From the NCBI GenBank assembly GCA_947259685.1, contig CAMYNC010000117.1, positions 1-11,395 on the forward strand: 11,395 bases of DNA, written 5' to 3'. The notes beneath the pieces are model-generated. The model made no database searches. It was given only the letters and a program-made list of their open reading frames with translations, and was not told the origin of the DNA. Of the stretch, positions 1-8,900 are shown in pieces; position 1 is the stretch's first letter, and each line of letters starts with the position of its first letter. Origin of the DNA: an uncultured Desulfuromonadales bacterium (GTDB lineage: Bacteria; Desulfobacterota; Desulfuromonadia; Desulfuromonadales; Geopsychrobacteraceae). Both the position numbers and the translations under genes were made by a program.

Positions 1-291
1 GCTAATGCTGTTGGCAAGAGAGATATTTTCGATATTATATTTTCCAAGGGAAAATCCAACAGTCAAAGTATCGTTTTTAATGGAGGTTGTAACAAAGGGA
101 AATATGCGTAAAAATATTAAAGGAAGGCAATAGTTTATAAGAATAAATGGCCATGGCGGCATCACGAATCGGATAGAATTGTACAAGGCTTGTTGCATGA
201 TCACCCATAAAACGGTCCCAATCAGGAAAGATGCAATCAGCGCGGGCAGCAACGGTAATCGGAGTCTTTCTATAAAATTTTTTGTGGCCAT
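1..291 (-). CDS. partial small membrane protein, 3' end outside window
   Basis: An open frame of 97 codons runs from an ATG at 289-291 to the window edge with no stop, so the C-terminus is missing. The protein begins MATKNFIERLRLPLLPALIA. It has two hydrophobic stretches, about residues 12-32 and 47-67, the first preceded by basic residues (K4, R9, R11). This fits an inner-membrane protein with two early helices and a more polar part from about residue 70. A TAA lies six codons upstream in the same frame, which fixes the start, and a weak purine-rich ribosome site (AGGGA) lies 8-12 bases before it. An overlapping frame at 77-328 lacks these features and looks like a shadow. I do not recognise the family. 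Confidence 0.6.
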   Translation of the reverse strand, partial: MATKNFIERLRLPLLPALIASFLIGTVLWVIMQQALYNSIRFVMPPWPFILINYCLPLIFLRIFPFVTTSIKNDTLTVGFSLGKYNIENISLANSIS

Positions 292-352
292 TAGATGTGT
301 CCCTAATTATTTCAATACGCTCTGCCATATCAGAGTCATCAGATATTTATAG

Positions 353-382
353 AAAAGGGGTCATCTCACCTAGACCTTTTTT
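353..382 (+). terminator. terminator-like hairpin with T-tract
   Basis: AAAAGGGGTC (353-362) can pair with GACCTTTTTT (373-382), giving ten pairs of which two are G-U, around a ten-base loop. The right arm ends in a run of T, as in a Rho-independent terminator on the plus strand. No plus-strand gene ends nearby, so it may be a relic or may act on the upstream leader of the minus-strand gene. Confidence 0.3.
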
Positions 383-612
383 ACCCACACAACAAATTCC
401 TTATTGTCATAACCTTATTTCGAAAATTTTTATCAATCACTAACTTTTTTTTGCACTCGTTTAATTGCACTGCTTGCATGACTGTACCCAGTAATCCATA
501 AAAACTAAACGAGATCCATCAGACTGTCTTATAGCAATATAATGCCAAGATATAACAGACAATTAAGCTTAGGTCAAAGCGAGGTTTTACCCTTTTTTTC
601 TTTCTTAACCTA

Positions 613-642
613 TTGGACATATAAAAATCACGGACATATAAC
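613..642 (+). promoter_or_regulatory. possible promoter for rhodanese-like relic
   Basis: TTGGAC (613-618) and TATAAC (637-642) are 18 bases apart, about 60 bases before the ATG at 701. The nine-base word GGACATATA occurs twice here (615-623 and 632-640). The -35 match is weak, so this is only a candidate. Confidence 0.3.
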
Positions 643-700
643 ATATTGAATATGAGGTATTGGTTTAGTCTTTTAATTAAAGGAAAAAAGGAAATATCTT

Positions 701-1138
701 ATGAAGTTCAGAACAGTGTGTACCCCTTTTCTTGTGGTAGCCTCTTGCAACACTTCATCCTTTATAGACTCATCTGCTTGCTGGGGTGATGCCAAAGAAT
801 GTACTCATTAAGATAGAGACTTATAGCGTATCCAGGATAAAGGCTGGCTGGAATGCAATAAGAAAAAAGCAAAGGTCGTTCTGATTGATGTAACTGATCC
901 TTCAAGTTACGCCGCAGGACACATACCAGGGGCACATCTATGGAATGTTGCCGAACATGTACAAGCCCTGGTTGAAAGACCTGCACCTGCGGTCAATATG
1001 GTTCTTGATGGAGCCTGGCACTTGGCAAATTTAACTACTGAAGAGTACACCTTCGCACCAAGCGACTATAGTGTTAAAGATCGAGGAGTCGTTCAGTTGG
1101 ATGAGAGGATTTCCTTAAATGAACTTATTACCACTTAA
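701..1138 (+). pseudogene. rhodanese-like lipoprotein, broken by two stops
   Basis: An ATG at 701 follows a good ribosome site (AGGAAAAAAGG, 681-691). The first codons read MKFRTVCTPFLVVASC, a short lipoprotein-type signal with a V-A-S-C lipobox at Cys16. In-frame TAA (809-811) and TAG (824-826) then interrupt the gene. The same frame continues to a TAA at 1136-1138 and contains KVVLIDVTDPSSYAAGHIPG (about codons 58-77), the hallmark entry to a rhodanese domain, where intact homologues read DVR-P--Y--GHIPGA. The part that should carry the catalytic C-R-x-G loop is absent; after a run ending VERPAPAVNMVLDG the tail is unrelated to anything I recognise. No alternative start lies after the stops and before the domain. 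I infer a dead gene that has also lost or replaced its second half. Confidence 0.7.
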
Positions 1139-1214
1139 CAAAACAAGAAAAATGGCCAATAAATTAGTATTGATGTCGCCTGATTTTATGTCTTGGTAAA
1201 CCTTGTGAATGGGA

Positions 1215-2069
1215 TTAACTGAAAGATTCTATAATAGATTGAATTTCGTCTTCGTTTTCAATAACAATATCGAGCCAATCCGGCTTGGCACAGGCTTGTT
1301 TTGACGATGGAATTTTGTTAAAAGCAGCAAGGGTAGTGAGCTCTGGCAATGAAGGATTTTTCACCGTCATACGAACAGTATAGTATAAGGCCAAATTAGC
1401 AATATCCAGCAAACTCAACTTGTCATCCCAGGTCTGATCCCACTGACCGCATTGAGCAACCATCTCGATAATAGTTTGGTCAACAGACCATTTTTCAAGC
1501 ACCTTCGTCCCTATGTTCTTACTGTACTCACGACACATCTTAAAATAAATAGTTTCATCTGGCTTTTCGGAAGATTTCAACATTGCTGACAGCACAGATA
1601 ACGAACCTATTTCCGTCAACAACATAGCCATTTGCACATAATCTACTGGGTAAAATTTAAATTGCTGTGCAAAAAAGCTGGCAACGCTGGTCTTCACCAC
1701 AACACGTTTCCAAGTTTGATTAAATATTTTTCTTGAAGCCGCATCTTTTATCTTTACAAGATGCCGCGAGCTATACAGCATCACAAGGCTGCTTGTTGCG
1801 GAAAAACCCATTAAACCAACAACATCCGCTAAAGTTTTAGGCGGAACGAGACGACGATACAGAGGACTGGCCGCCGTTTGCATAAAAAAAGCAGTTAGAC
1901 CTGGATCTTTTGAAATAATTTTGGTGAGTGTTTTAGAGGTGGTATTATCATCATTAACTGCCTTACGTACTTTCATCATTACATCGGGCTGGCTAGGTAA
2001 GTGTAGGTCTTCATTCAGCACGCGATTCAATATTTCTTGATAAAATGCGTGCAGATCAGTCTCAGTCAT
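1215..2069 (-). CDS. HDOD-domain protein
   Basis: This is a 284-residue protein with an HDOD domain over about residues 20-215. The N-terminal helical part is typical: LPSQPDVMMKV (24-34), then the segment IISKDPGLTAFFMQTAASPL (51-70), matching the family pattern I-S-DP-L-A--L--ANS--Y. The position where true HD phosphohydrolases have HD reads LLTEIG (150-155), so the metal-binding His-Asp pair is missing, as is normal for HDOD proteins. LEKWSVDQTIIEMVA (191-205) matches the family's L--W-LP--I---I segment. HDOD proteins are cytoplasmic and act in signalling and regulation, often next to cyclic-di-GMP or two-component proteins, but this one has no partner domain and no neighbour that tells its role. 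The ATG at 2067-2069 is preceded by AAGGAT at 2075-2080, supporting the start. I see no clear terminator after it. Confidence 0.85.
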   Translation of the reverse strand: MTETDLHAFYQEILNRVLNEDLHLPSQPDVMMKVRKAVNDDNTTSKTLTKIISKDPGLTAFFMQTAASPLYRRLVPPKTLADVVGLMGFSATSSLVMLYSSRHLVKIKDAASRKIFNQTWKRVVVKTSVASFFAQQFKFYPVDYVQMAMLLTEIGSLSVLSAMLKSSEKPDETIYFKMCREYSKNIGTKVLEKWSVDQTIIEMVAQCGQWDQTWDDKLSLLDIANLALYYTVRMTVKNPSLPELTTLAAFNKIPSSKQACAKPDWLDIVIENEDEIQSIIESFS

Positions 2070-2387
2070 AATGAATCCTTGGTTAATTTTCTATATCTGG
2101 TCACTGATAATCTCTCTTTTAATATTTTACCTACAATAGATGAATATTCAAATTAATTAATAAGAGCCAGGTATCGTGTGATTAATAGTGGTAGAAGGGG
2201 TGAGAATATCTTCTCGGACCAAACCAGCATACTCTTCTCCTTTTCACATGGAAGAACTGGTAATTAGGCCTGTATTGCTACACCACCAGCTCTTTAGAGC
2301 CAGAATTCCATTTGCCCATTATCACTGTGCCGAGTGATTTTGAAAACAGCAGAAAAGAGAAGCTAACTATTCCAACGAAAGCGAGTT
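2070..2387. other. non-coding stretch upstream of HDOD gene
   Basis: I find no gene, tRNA or strong hairpin here. The first 90 bases are AT-rich and probably carry the HDOD promoter. The rest may be further decayed mobile DNA, but nothing is recognisable. Confidence 0.4.
2124..2151 (-). promoter_or_regulatory. possible promoter of the HDOD gene
   Basis: Read on the minus strand, TTGAAT (2151-2146) and TAAAAT (2129-2124) are 16 bases apart, in the AT-rich stretch 55-80 bases before the start. They match the sigma-70 consensus at 4/6 and 5/6. AT-richness makes chance matches likely. Confidence 0.3.
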
Positions 2388-2653
2388 TTAGATTTGCCTG
2401 CTGATTTCAGAATCAAGATTAAAAAACTTTTCTGGACCAAAAGGTCTACCTACCTGTACGGTTTTTTTCTTCAAGATTGAAATTTAAATCTGACTTTGCT
2501 GAAAGAAAAATTTTCCAATCAGTTATTTCAACAAGCAGGGATGATTTTTTTTTCAAGTGGAACATGCTTTACAACATCACAATGAAAGCCAACACTCGAC
2601 CAAGGATATTCCCAAGGATGAGTGACCATTTTTGCTTTGACGTGTAAAACGTG
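2388..2653 (-). pseudogene. C-terminal relic of RAYT (Y1_Tnp) transposase
   Basis: Three minus-strand frames together give the end of a REP-associated tyrosine transposase. From 2653 to 2528 the frame reads VKAKMVTHPWEYPWSSVGFH and ends at a stop; this is the family's NPVRA-MV--P-EYPWSS region. From about 2520 a second frame reads DWKIFLSAKSDLNFNLEEKN then RTGR. From 2450 to 2388 a third frame reads GRPFGPEKFFNLDSEISRQI and stops, matching the conserved RTGRP-G---F end. The shift between the last two is explained by a tandem duplication TACC/TACC at 2447-2454. The N-terminal half, with the HUH motif and catalytic tyrosine, is missing because the inverted-repeat element begins at this relic's upstream edge. 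These transposases excise and move REP-type palindromes; this copy is dead. Confidence 0.7.
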
Positions 2654-2667
2654 GTCTGACCCGAAGA

Positions 2668-2905
2668 CCCGAATGGCGCTAGTTTAAGGATTCGTGATCT
2701 TTACCCAAACCGACGTCATTGCACAGCTTGACAATATCTGCACAAGCCGATTACGGATGCTTTAATACATCGTTGCCTACACAGCAATTGCCACGGGTCC
2801 ACTAGAAAATTTGATACATGCATTTGCAGAGGGCATTAGGACAATTTCAACTGTTATTTTCAGGACTTTTTCAATACAAAAAGCCTTAAACTAGCGCCAT
2901 TCGGG
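2668..2905. mobile_element. 238-bp MITE-like element with 22-nt inverted repeats
   Basis: Bases 2668-2689 and 2884-2905 are perfect inverted repeats over 22 positions; the outer end of the left copy starts CCCGAATGGCGC. Just outside, the left side has GGTCTGA and the right side, read inward, GGTCTGT, so the true terminus probably includes GGTCTG and the left end carries about eight extra bases (CCCGAAGA) that look like an internal duplication. The 194 bases between the repeats have no long reading frame. It is best read as a non-autonomous element or the shrunken remains of an insertion sequence. It cuts off the transposase relic at 2653. I see no clear target-site duplication. Confidence 0.6.
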
Positions 2906-3200
2906 ACAGACCCCAATTATTTACCAGTGACTTGTACGGCGCATTATGCCCTTGTAGTTCTACACTGCCCTATTTTGGCACTAAAATCGACAATGCACCC
3001 TAGTAATATCAGCTATTTACGTAACGCGAAGTTCAGTATATTACTACTATATAAATGATTTAGCGTGGCCCGACCCAAATGGTGGTAAATGGTGGTAATG
3101 ACCAGCGGTTTGATGCGCAAAGCAAAGAATTTTCTGGGACCAGGAGCGCCCTCTGTAAAACTCCACCCCAGAATCCTACTCTGTCGCTCGAGTTCAAAAA
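2906..3200. other. non-coding stretch downstream of operon
   Basis: No convincing gene is present. Base composition changes from AT-rich to GC-rich at roughly 3060-3100. A ten-base tandem repeat (AAATGGTGGT twice, 3077-3096) sits at that transition. I see no good Rho-independent terminator for the operon. Confidence 0.4.
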
Positions 3201-3204
3201 TCAA
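3013..3204 (-). CDS. doubtful 63-codon ORF overlapping operon end
   Basis: A TTG at 3202-3204 overlaps the TGA stop of the 916-residue protein, and a 63-codon frame follows. The first two-thirds are in GC-rich DNA (FELERQSRILGW...), the end is in AT-rich DNA beyond the composition boundary. No hydrophobic segment or known motif is visible and the start codon is weak. It could be the head of a lost third operon gene, but more likely it is not a gene. Confidence 0.15.
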   Translation of the reverse strand: MIFELERQSRILGWSFTEGAPGPRKFFALRIKPLVITTIYHHLGRATLNHLYSSNILNFALRK

Positions 3205-5951
3205 GCTATGGGATTCAAATCTTCGCTATCCGTTTCGGCTTCCTCGGTATCTTCAGATCCATCCGGGTATGGCGGCGGTGTCTCGATCGGGCCAGGCGGC
3301 TGTGGATCGTTGAGGCTTTCGTTGCCCTGCAATATGACCAGATTGGTGGGTAGCGTGACGAATTCTGTCCCAATCACGGTGGTATCCAGATCACGCGGCT
3401 CTGCAATCATGTCCAGGACCTCCTTGTAAAGGGTGTGATTAGAATCAAGATTTGGTTCATGCTCGCCGGTCCAGATCGTTCCGTTCTCAAGGAAGTTGAG
3501 CAGAGCGATTTCATAGCCCGGTTTGGCTGGGACGATCACCCGTGCAGCGCCCGACTGAAGGAATTTTTCGTGCAAAACGTCGTTTGAGGTCCGACCCAAC
3601 AATTCCGACCAGCGGCCATTGCCGGCCCAAGTGTAGTCGTAGAACTCATAGACCAAATTGTCCCACTCAAAGCAGTCCTCGAAGAAACGGATGTACTCAC
3701 CTTCAATAAAGGCTTCGTCATGGTTGATGGTATGCGGGCTTTGCGGATCGATGGACCCAAACATCCCAAAGTCTTGCTCTGTCAACATGGACACGACAGA
3801 CCGCTTTAGCTCCCGCGCTTCGGTCAGCCGGTTCATCAGCGGACTATCTTCAAACTTCGACTGCGTGGATTGTACATAGGCCAGCTGGCTATCAAAGGCG
3901 CGCTTTTCAGCAAGGTAGGCGGTGTGAAGCTCTTGCCAGATGGCAATTTGCCAGGCTTTTAAACCACTATCTGTTAGGGCGCACTCGGCGGAAAGCGAGA
4001 CAGCGATGCCATAACGAACAGTAGCCGCCCAGGCCACGTCGATTGATCCCTCATGCTTCGTAGGTGAAAGTTCGGCGATCTCTTCTCTGTCACCGGTTCC
4101 GGGATAGTTTCGGATGGTCTTGACCGAACGATCACAGGCGACACGCACCCATTCCCGCGAGAGAGTGGGTGGACTTCCGTCTTGCCGCGCGGAAAACGCT
4201 ACCGACATCTGCAGCTTTGTGAGGTGATAGCCGTCGGGAATGTTAATCGACACCTTACCAGCATCGCGGCCAATCTTCGCCTCTTCGTGGTCCGGATTGT
4301 TTTCCTTATTTGCGAAGTCATCTGCGTTATACTCTGTCTTATCGACCGCCTGAACCGTGAACGATGACGGGATTTTCATGTAGGCAGCCGGCGGCGGCGG
4401 CAGGTCGCGGACTTCGTACATATCCATGAATTGCTCGTAGTTGTCAGGCATGATGTGGTCCGGTCTAAGTGCGATTCCTTCGCTAAATTCAAAGGGTTTC
4501 GGAGGATCCAGTGCCACACCCGGCGGCGTGGTATCTGCGAGTGTATGGATCATGCTTGTTGCTGGTTCTGGCACGATGAATTCCAGCATCAACCGCCGCC
4601 CGTAGTTGACCGTGTTTAGCTCCGCCTTGCGATTGAGGTAGCGGTAGACGCCAACCACGTGTCCGGTGCCAAGGCGGTTATCAAACCCGTGCCGGTTTCG
4701 TTCGATCACCGTAATATTGCTGGTGAATCGGCGCGAACTTTTGACGTTTTTGGACACCTCGTTTACGGTTCTTTCGATGATCTCTTTGGCGTAGTTGGAC
4801 GCACGGCTTTGCGCTTCAGATTGAGAGGCCGACGCTGAGGCGGAGGCCTGACCAGAGGCCGACACGGGCCCATAGCTTGCCGTGAACTGCGTCCCAACAG
4901 ACGCCGACTGAGCAGAGCTTGACGCCTTGTTCATCGCCTCTTCGATTTCAAACTGTTCCGTCGTCTTCAGCTCATTCACGCTGGTTTCCGAGGTTTCGGT
5001 TTCCGAATAGTCCTCGGTTTCCTCTTTGGTGCGGATTTCATGAAGACGTGAGCGATGCTCTGACTGCATGACATTTTCGACATAGGCAATATCAGCCATG
5101 TCGTAGGTGTATGAGACTTCTTCGATCAAATGCAGCTCGCCCACGCTGACTTTTCGAGGCGTTCCGACGCCATGCGGAACGCCAGGAGCCCCCGCACTAA
5201 AGGACGAGATTTGCGAGGATGCAGGCACGCGGATCATCGAACCGTTGTAGGGCACAATTCGTTCGCGGCGAGCAGCCTCCGACACCATCGGTACGGACAC
5301 TTTGCGCGCTATGTCGGCCCGGGCAGTGACAAGTTTGGTGTTCACCTTTGCTTCCTGTTCGACATTACGACGGGTCAATCCATTTACCCGCACCTGTGCA
5401 TTGGCCAACTTATTCATCAGCTCAAGATCAGGCGCCTTTCTGCTTAACTCGATTACGATCTGTATGGCGCGGATGGATTGTTCTCCTGCCACCAGGATAT
5501 CTTCCTTCTGGCTGTCGAGCAGCAGCATGGCCCCATAGGCATTGGCGGCATGGTTCTTGATCTCTGTCAGCCCTTCGGCATCCAGTTGAAACGCCTGCAT
5601 AAACTTTCGGTACTTCGGCATCAGGACATCAAGTGATTTGACCCCGTGCTTCCCCGCTAATCTGCCAATCTTTGTAAGGCTGAAGTAAAGCCCTGACCGG
5701 TTTTTTAGCCTTTGAATATGCTCCATTGCCAACCCGGGCGCGTCATCGTGTCCCTTCTTAAACTTCTCTATCAGGAACTTCAGTTCCGGCGTTTCTATAT
5801 CAAGGTCATGCGGAACGCGGTCGGGGTTTTTGATATCGGGCAAATGGGTGTCACCGTTCCCCGGCCGGTGTTCCTCAATGTCCGGTGTCTTGCGAATACG
5901 TGGTCTGGGCACGTTCCTCAGTTGGATGAACTTAAAAAGAGACTTTGCCAT
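3201..5951 (-). CDS. large uncharacterised protein with Ala/Ser hinge, operon gene 2
   Basis: This 916-residue protein has no signal peptide or membrane helix. About residues 50-215 are helical. A charged stretch at about 285-342 (VENVMQSEHRSRLHEIRTKE, then many Glu/Ser/Thr) leads into TASYGPVSASGQASASASAS (357-376), an Ala/Ser-rich hinge. After it come a helix (386-405), then NRHGFDN (419-425), HVVGVYRYLN (431-440) and NYGRRLMLEFIVPEPA (449-464). The C-terminus holds IRFFEDCFEWDNLVYEFY (754-771), FLQSGAARVIVPAKPGYE (797-814) and LPTNLVILQGN (867-877), then a Pro/acidic tail. I recall this series of motifs from a widespread family of very large bacterial proteins without a known function; I cannot name a database family. 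GAGGAC before the ATG overlaps the stop of the upstream gene, so translation is probably coupled. By inference it may be a scaffold, carrier or secreted partner of the upstream protein. Confidence 0.85.
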   Translation of the reverse strand: MAKSLFKFIQLRNVPRPRIRKTPDIEEHRPGNGDTHLPDIKNPDRVPHDLDIETPELKFLIEKFKKGHDDAPGLAMEHIQRLKNRSGLYFSLTKIGRLAGKHGVKSLDVLMPKYRKFMQAFQLDAEGLTEIKNHAANAYGAMLLLDSQKEDILVAGEQSIRAIQIVIELSRKAPDLELMNKLANAQVRVNGLTRRNVEQEAKVNTKLVTARADIARKVSVPMVSEAARRERIVPYNGSMIRVPASSQISSFSAGAPGVPHGVGTPRKVSVGELHLIEEVSYTYDMADIAYVENVMQSEHRSRLHEIRTKEETEDYSETETSETSVNELKTTEQFEIEEAMNKASSSAQSASVGTQFTASYGPVSASGQASASASASQSEAQSRASNYAKEIIERTVNEVSKNVKSSRRFTSNITVIERNRHGFDNRLGTGHVVGVYRYLNRKAELNTVNYGRRLMLEFIVPEPATSMIHTLADTTPPGVALDPPKPFEFSEGIALRPDHIMPDNYEQFMDMYEVRDLPPPPAAYMKIPSSFTVQAVDKTEYNADDFANKENNPDHEEAKIGRDAGKVSINIPDGYHLTKLQMSVAFSARQDGSPPTLSREWVRVACDRSVKTIRNYPGTGDREEIAELSPTKHEGSIDVAWAATVRYGIAVSLSAECALTDSGLKAWQIAIWQELHTAYLAEKRAFDSQLAYVQSTQSKFEDSPLMNRLTEARELKRSVVSMLTEQDFGMFGSIDPQSPHTINHDEAFIEGEYIRFFEDCFEWDNLVYEFYDYTWAGNGRWSELLGRTSNDVLHEKFLQSGAARVIVPAKPGYEIALLNFLENGTIWTGEHEPNLDSNHTLYKEVLDMIAEPRDLDTTVIGTEFVTLPTNLVILQGNESLNDPQPPGPIETPPPYPDGSEDTEEAETDSEDLNPIA

Positions 5952-5957
5952 AAATTG

Positions 5958-5966
5958 TCCTCCTAT
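5958..5966 (-). promoter_or_regulatory. ribosome site overlapping upstream stop codon
   Basis: On the minus strand the sequence reads TAGGAGGAC. The TAG stop of the first operon gene (5965-5963) forms the beginning of the Shine-Dalgarno of the second, whose ATG is 11 bases downstream of the stop. This arrangement predicts translational coupling and a fixed ratio of the two proteins. Confidence 0.8.
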
Positions 5967-8900
5967 ATTCTTTCAATCATGTTTCGAGACCAGGTTTCTG
6001 ATCGCATCAATCGCAGGGCTTTTTCTTCGGTCGGAAGCCGCCTTCCAACGTCCCGGATGACGACATCCGGATTTTCTCGGAGTGCTTCGAGGTAATGCGC
6101 TCCAGCTTTCCAGTCGCGCGGGATCGCAGCCAGTTTTTCGTAGTTTGGAACGTCGCCGCGCAGGACGTTGCGGCTACCGATTTCCTGTTCCAACGTCCAA
6201 CGCAGCACACCATCTATCTTTGGCCTTGTCGACGTCTTCATTGACCCGGGCGGCGGCATAGGCGTGTCGTCCAAGTGACGGATCAGAAAGTCGATCGTGT
6301 CCATCGGAACGTTTGCCATATCTCGCATGAAGGTCGTGTCCTTCAAGCGTGTCACAAGGAATTTCACCCCTGAGAACTTTGCATAGGCGTCCTGTTGCGC
6401 ATGGATACGTTGATGCGCGACCTGAAGCCTTGTGCCGCTTGCCTGCCCCAGCCGGGCGTTCAGCTCATTTCTAATCGTGGTTGCACGCTTCCATTCGTCG
6501 TTGGTGCTCATTTTGGTGAGCCAGTCGTCAAACTCATCTGCCGGAATGGATCGGCGGGTAATTTGAACAAGGGTTTCGTCGCGCACAAGACCGCGCATAC
6601 AAAGTTCATAGAACACACGTTGCGGCATTTCCGCGTGATCGAACTGGGTCAGAGGCGGCATGTTATTTGGCCGGGCAACATTGGGCGACAGCCTATGCCG
6701 TCGCAGTTGATACTCCAGCAGCTCATCCGGGATTTCACCCAAGGGGTCGTAGTGGTTGTTGACCTTACCATACCAACCACCCTTCTTGAGGTCCCCCATC
6801 TTGACGTCAGCATCTGCTATGGTCTTGCTGACAGGGATGTTTGCACCGGCCATTGAGCGGGTCATTCTTTTGCGTTTGGGGTCGGCAGCCCGTCGTATTG
6901 CCTCAAAATACATCGCATTGCCAGAAAGCCGCCACCGGGCAAAATCATTTGATGCCCATACGGCGCGTTCGGTCTCTTCGATGGTGCGGGAATACCCCTT
7001 GCTGGTTTGCTGGATCGACACGTTACTGCGGTAGCCGGGAACCTCTAGCCCGATGATGCGCTGACCGCCGCCTGTCCCTGTTACCTTGATCTCTCGCCAG
7101 GCGGGCCAATTGGTTGGCATGCCCGGTTGGAACTTGCCCGGAATATCCGTCAGCACGCTACCCACATCGCCTTTGTTGAGCCAGGTCAGCGGACCCTCGC
7201 TGTTGCGCATCGCCAGCGCATTCAGCGCCTCTAGCGGAAACCGCTCATAGTCAAAGTCGATGCCCAATCCATTGGGGCCCTGAAGCTCAAGAATCTCGCC
7301 ATAGGACGCCTTCGATAGCTTTTTTCCTGCAGCCAAATCGTCAAGGCTGAGCCTTGGACGGAAGAATTCAACATAGCGGATCAGCGCGTCTTCGAACTCT
7401 GCCAACACCTTATCTGTGTAATTTGTGGGCAGTTTCGGTGGATTGAAGAACTCAATTTGCGACAGCTTTCGTCCCATCGCCGTAGTCAATAGCTTGCGCA
7501 CGTCGTGATCGGGCGACATATTGCGCAACCAGGCTTTACGCTGGCGGGCTACATCGGTAAGACCAATGGTGTCTTCGGCATTCTCCAGCTTGAAAAGTCG
7601 TTCCAGATAGGGATGCCGGAAACCATTGTCCCCGATCAGATTGTCAAAGATCGGCGGAGGCGTTACCCCGGTCTTTGTCGCTGCATCGTCGATCTTCAGA
7701 AGCATCCGGCGCAACGTTATCAGGTCGTCAGCGCCCATTTCACCGCCGTCTGAAATTCGTTTGGCAATCGTGCCAAGCTTGTCAATCTCGGCTTGTTCGA
7801 TGGCTTCCAACTCATCGACAAATCGCGCGTATTTTGTTGTCTGATTCGAGGCCTTGAGAGATTTTTTCAAAGCGGCAAACGCACCGGCAGAGGTTGTCAG
7901 GGCGAATAGCCCGGTCATTATCCAATCAAGTGCGTTCGCTTTACGCCCGTCGCTGCTTTGACGGGTCGCGACCATACTGCCAATGTCCACAAGGTCAAAG
8001 GCGTCCCCGATAACCGGGACAAAGCCGGGGACGACCTCAACAAGCAGATCGGCGATTGGCTCTGGCACGCCATACATTTCTGAAATGAACACGGCAGAGG
8101 CAAAGCGCGTCTTGGCAAACCGATCAACCAGTTTGCTGCGCACCTCATAAAGCGGATGCCCAAAAGTACTTGCATCGTCACCCATGTCTAAGGTGCTAGG
8201 TGCAGGCAATTCAAAAACCACGTCTTCCGCTTCCAGTCGCTCAATCTTGACGAAGACGTTCGTGAAGAACCGTAGTTGGTCGTTTCTTTCAACAGCACTC
8301 AAGCTATGCTTTAGCTTGGCCCAATACTGCCAGAAAAGCTCTTCATAAAAGTCACCGGAAACCGTCGCGAGTTTTGCCAGATTGGTGATCCAATCAAGAA
8401 AATCCCCACTGTGGCTGTAGCCGTCAGACGGGCCTGAGTAATCCGTCATGACAACCTTGTGGCCCAGTTCATAGGTTTTCTTGGCATAGTCGTAGATGAA
8501 GGTCGACCAATCGGGCGGTGTTTCTACCAGTGAATTCTGGATCGGTTTGAAGGCTACGCTTTCGGTATCGCCCGTGACAATCCGCAGCCGCATCAGAGCC
8601 GCCCCCCTGACCCGCTCAATCCCGTACCAAAACCGTTCCTTATCGGAATGGGAAGTAACCCTAACCTCAACCTTGAAACCAAGGGCATCGCTGTCAGAGC
8701 CTGAAAAGACGTAGAAATCCGCCCCAGTATAAAGCTCCTGCATCACAATTTGCTGAACGATTGGACCCAAGCGCGTTAATTCTTCCGCCGTTGGATTAAC
8801 CAGAATTTCGTACTCGGTCGGCCCTTCAACGAGTACCCATCGTGTCACCTGAAAGAACTTGTCAGGGGAAAACACCTCACCAGCGCCCGGAACTCGATCC

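Larger units (their letters stand above)
292..700. other. AT-rich intergenic region
   Basis: This gap of about 400 bases lies between two divergent genes. I see no convincing coding sequence. It holds a hairpin with a T-tract (353-382), several T-runs, and a possible promoter for the plus-strand pseudogene near 613-642. Confidence 0.5.

Noticed and set aside
77..328. 83-codon minus-strand frame at the left edge
   Set aside because: It overlaps, in another frame, the 97-codon hydrophobic frame that runs off the edge and has clear membrane helices; the 83-codon frame has no domain.
762..986. 74-codon minus-strand frame
   Set aside because: It is opposite to the recognisable rhodanese-like sequence on the plus strand.
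3079..3429. 116-codon plus-strand frame across the operon end
   Set aside because: It runs antisense over the acidic tail codons of the 916-residue protein and has no supporting motif or ribosome site.
5963..6700. HNH-type nuclease at the C-terminus of the 1146-residue protein, suggested by FDHAEMP
   Set aside because: There is no matching second histidine and asparagine pattern around it, so a nuclease call is not supported.
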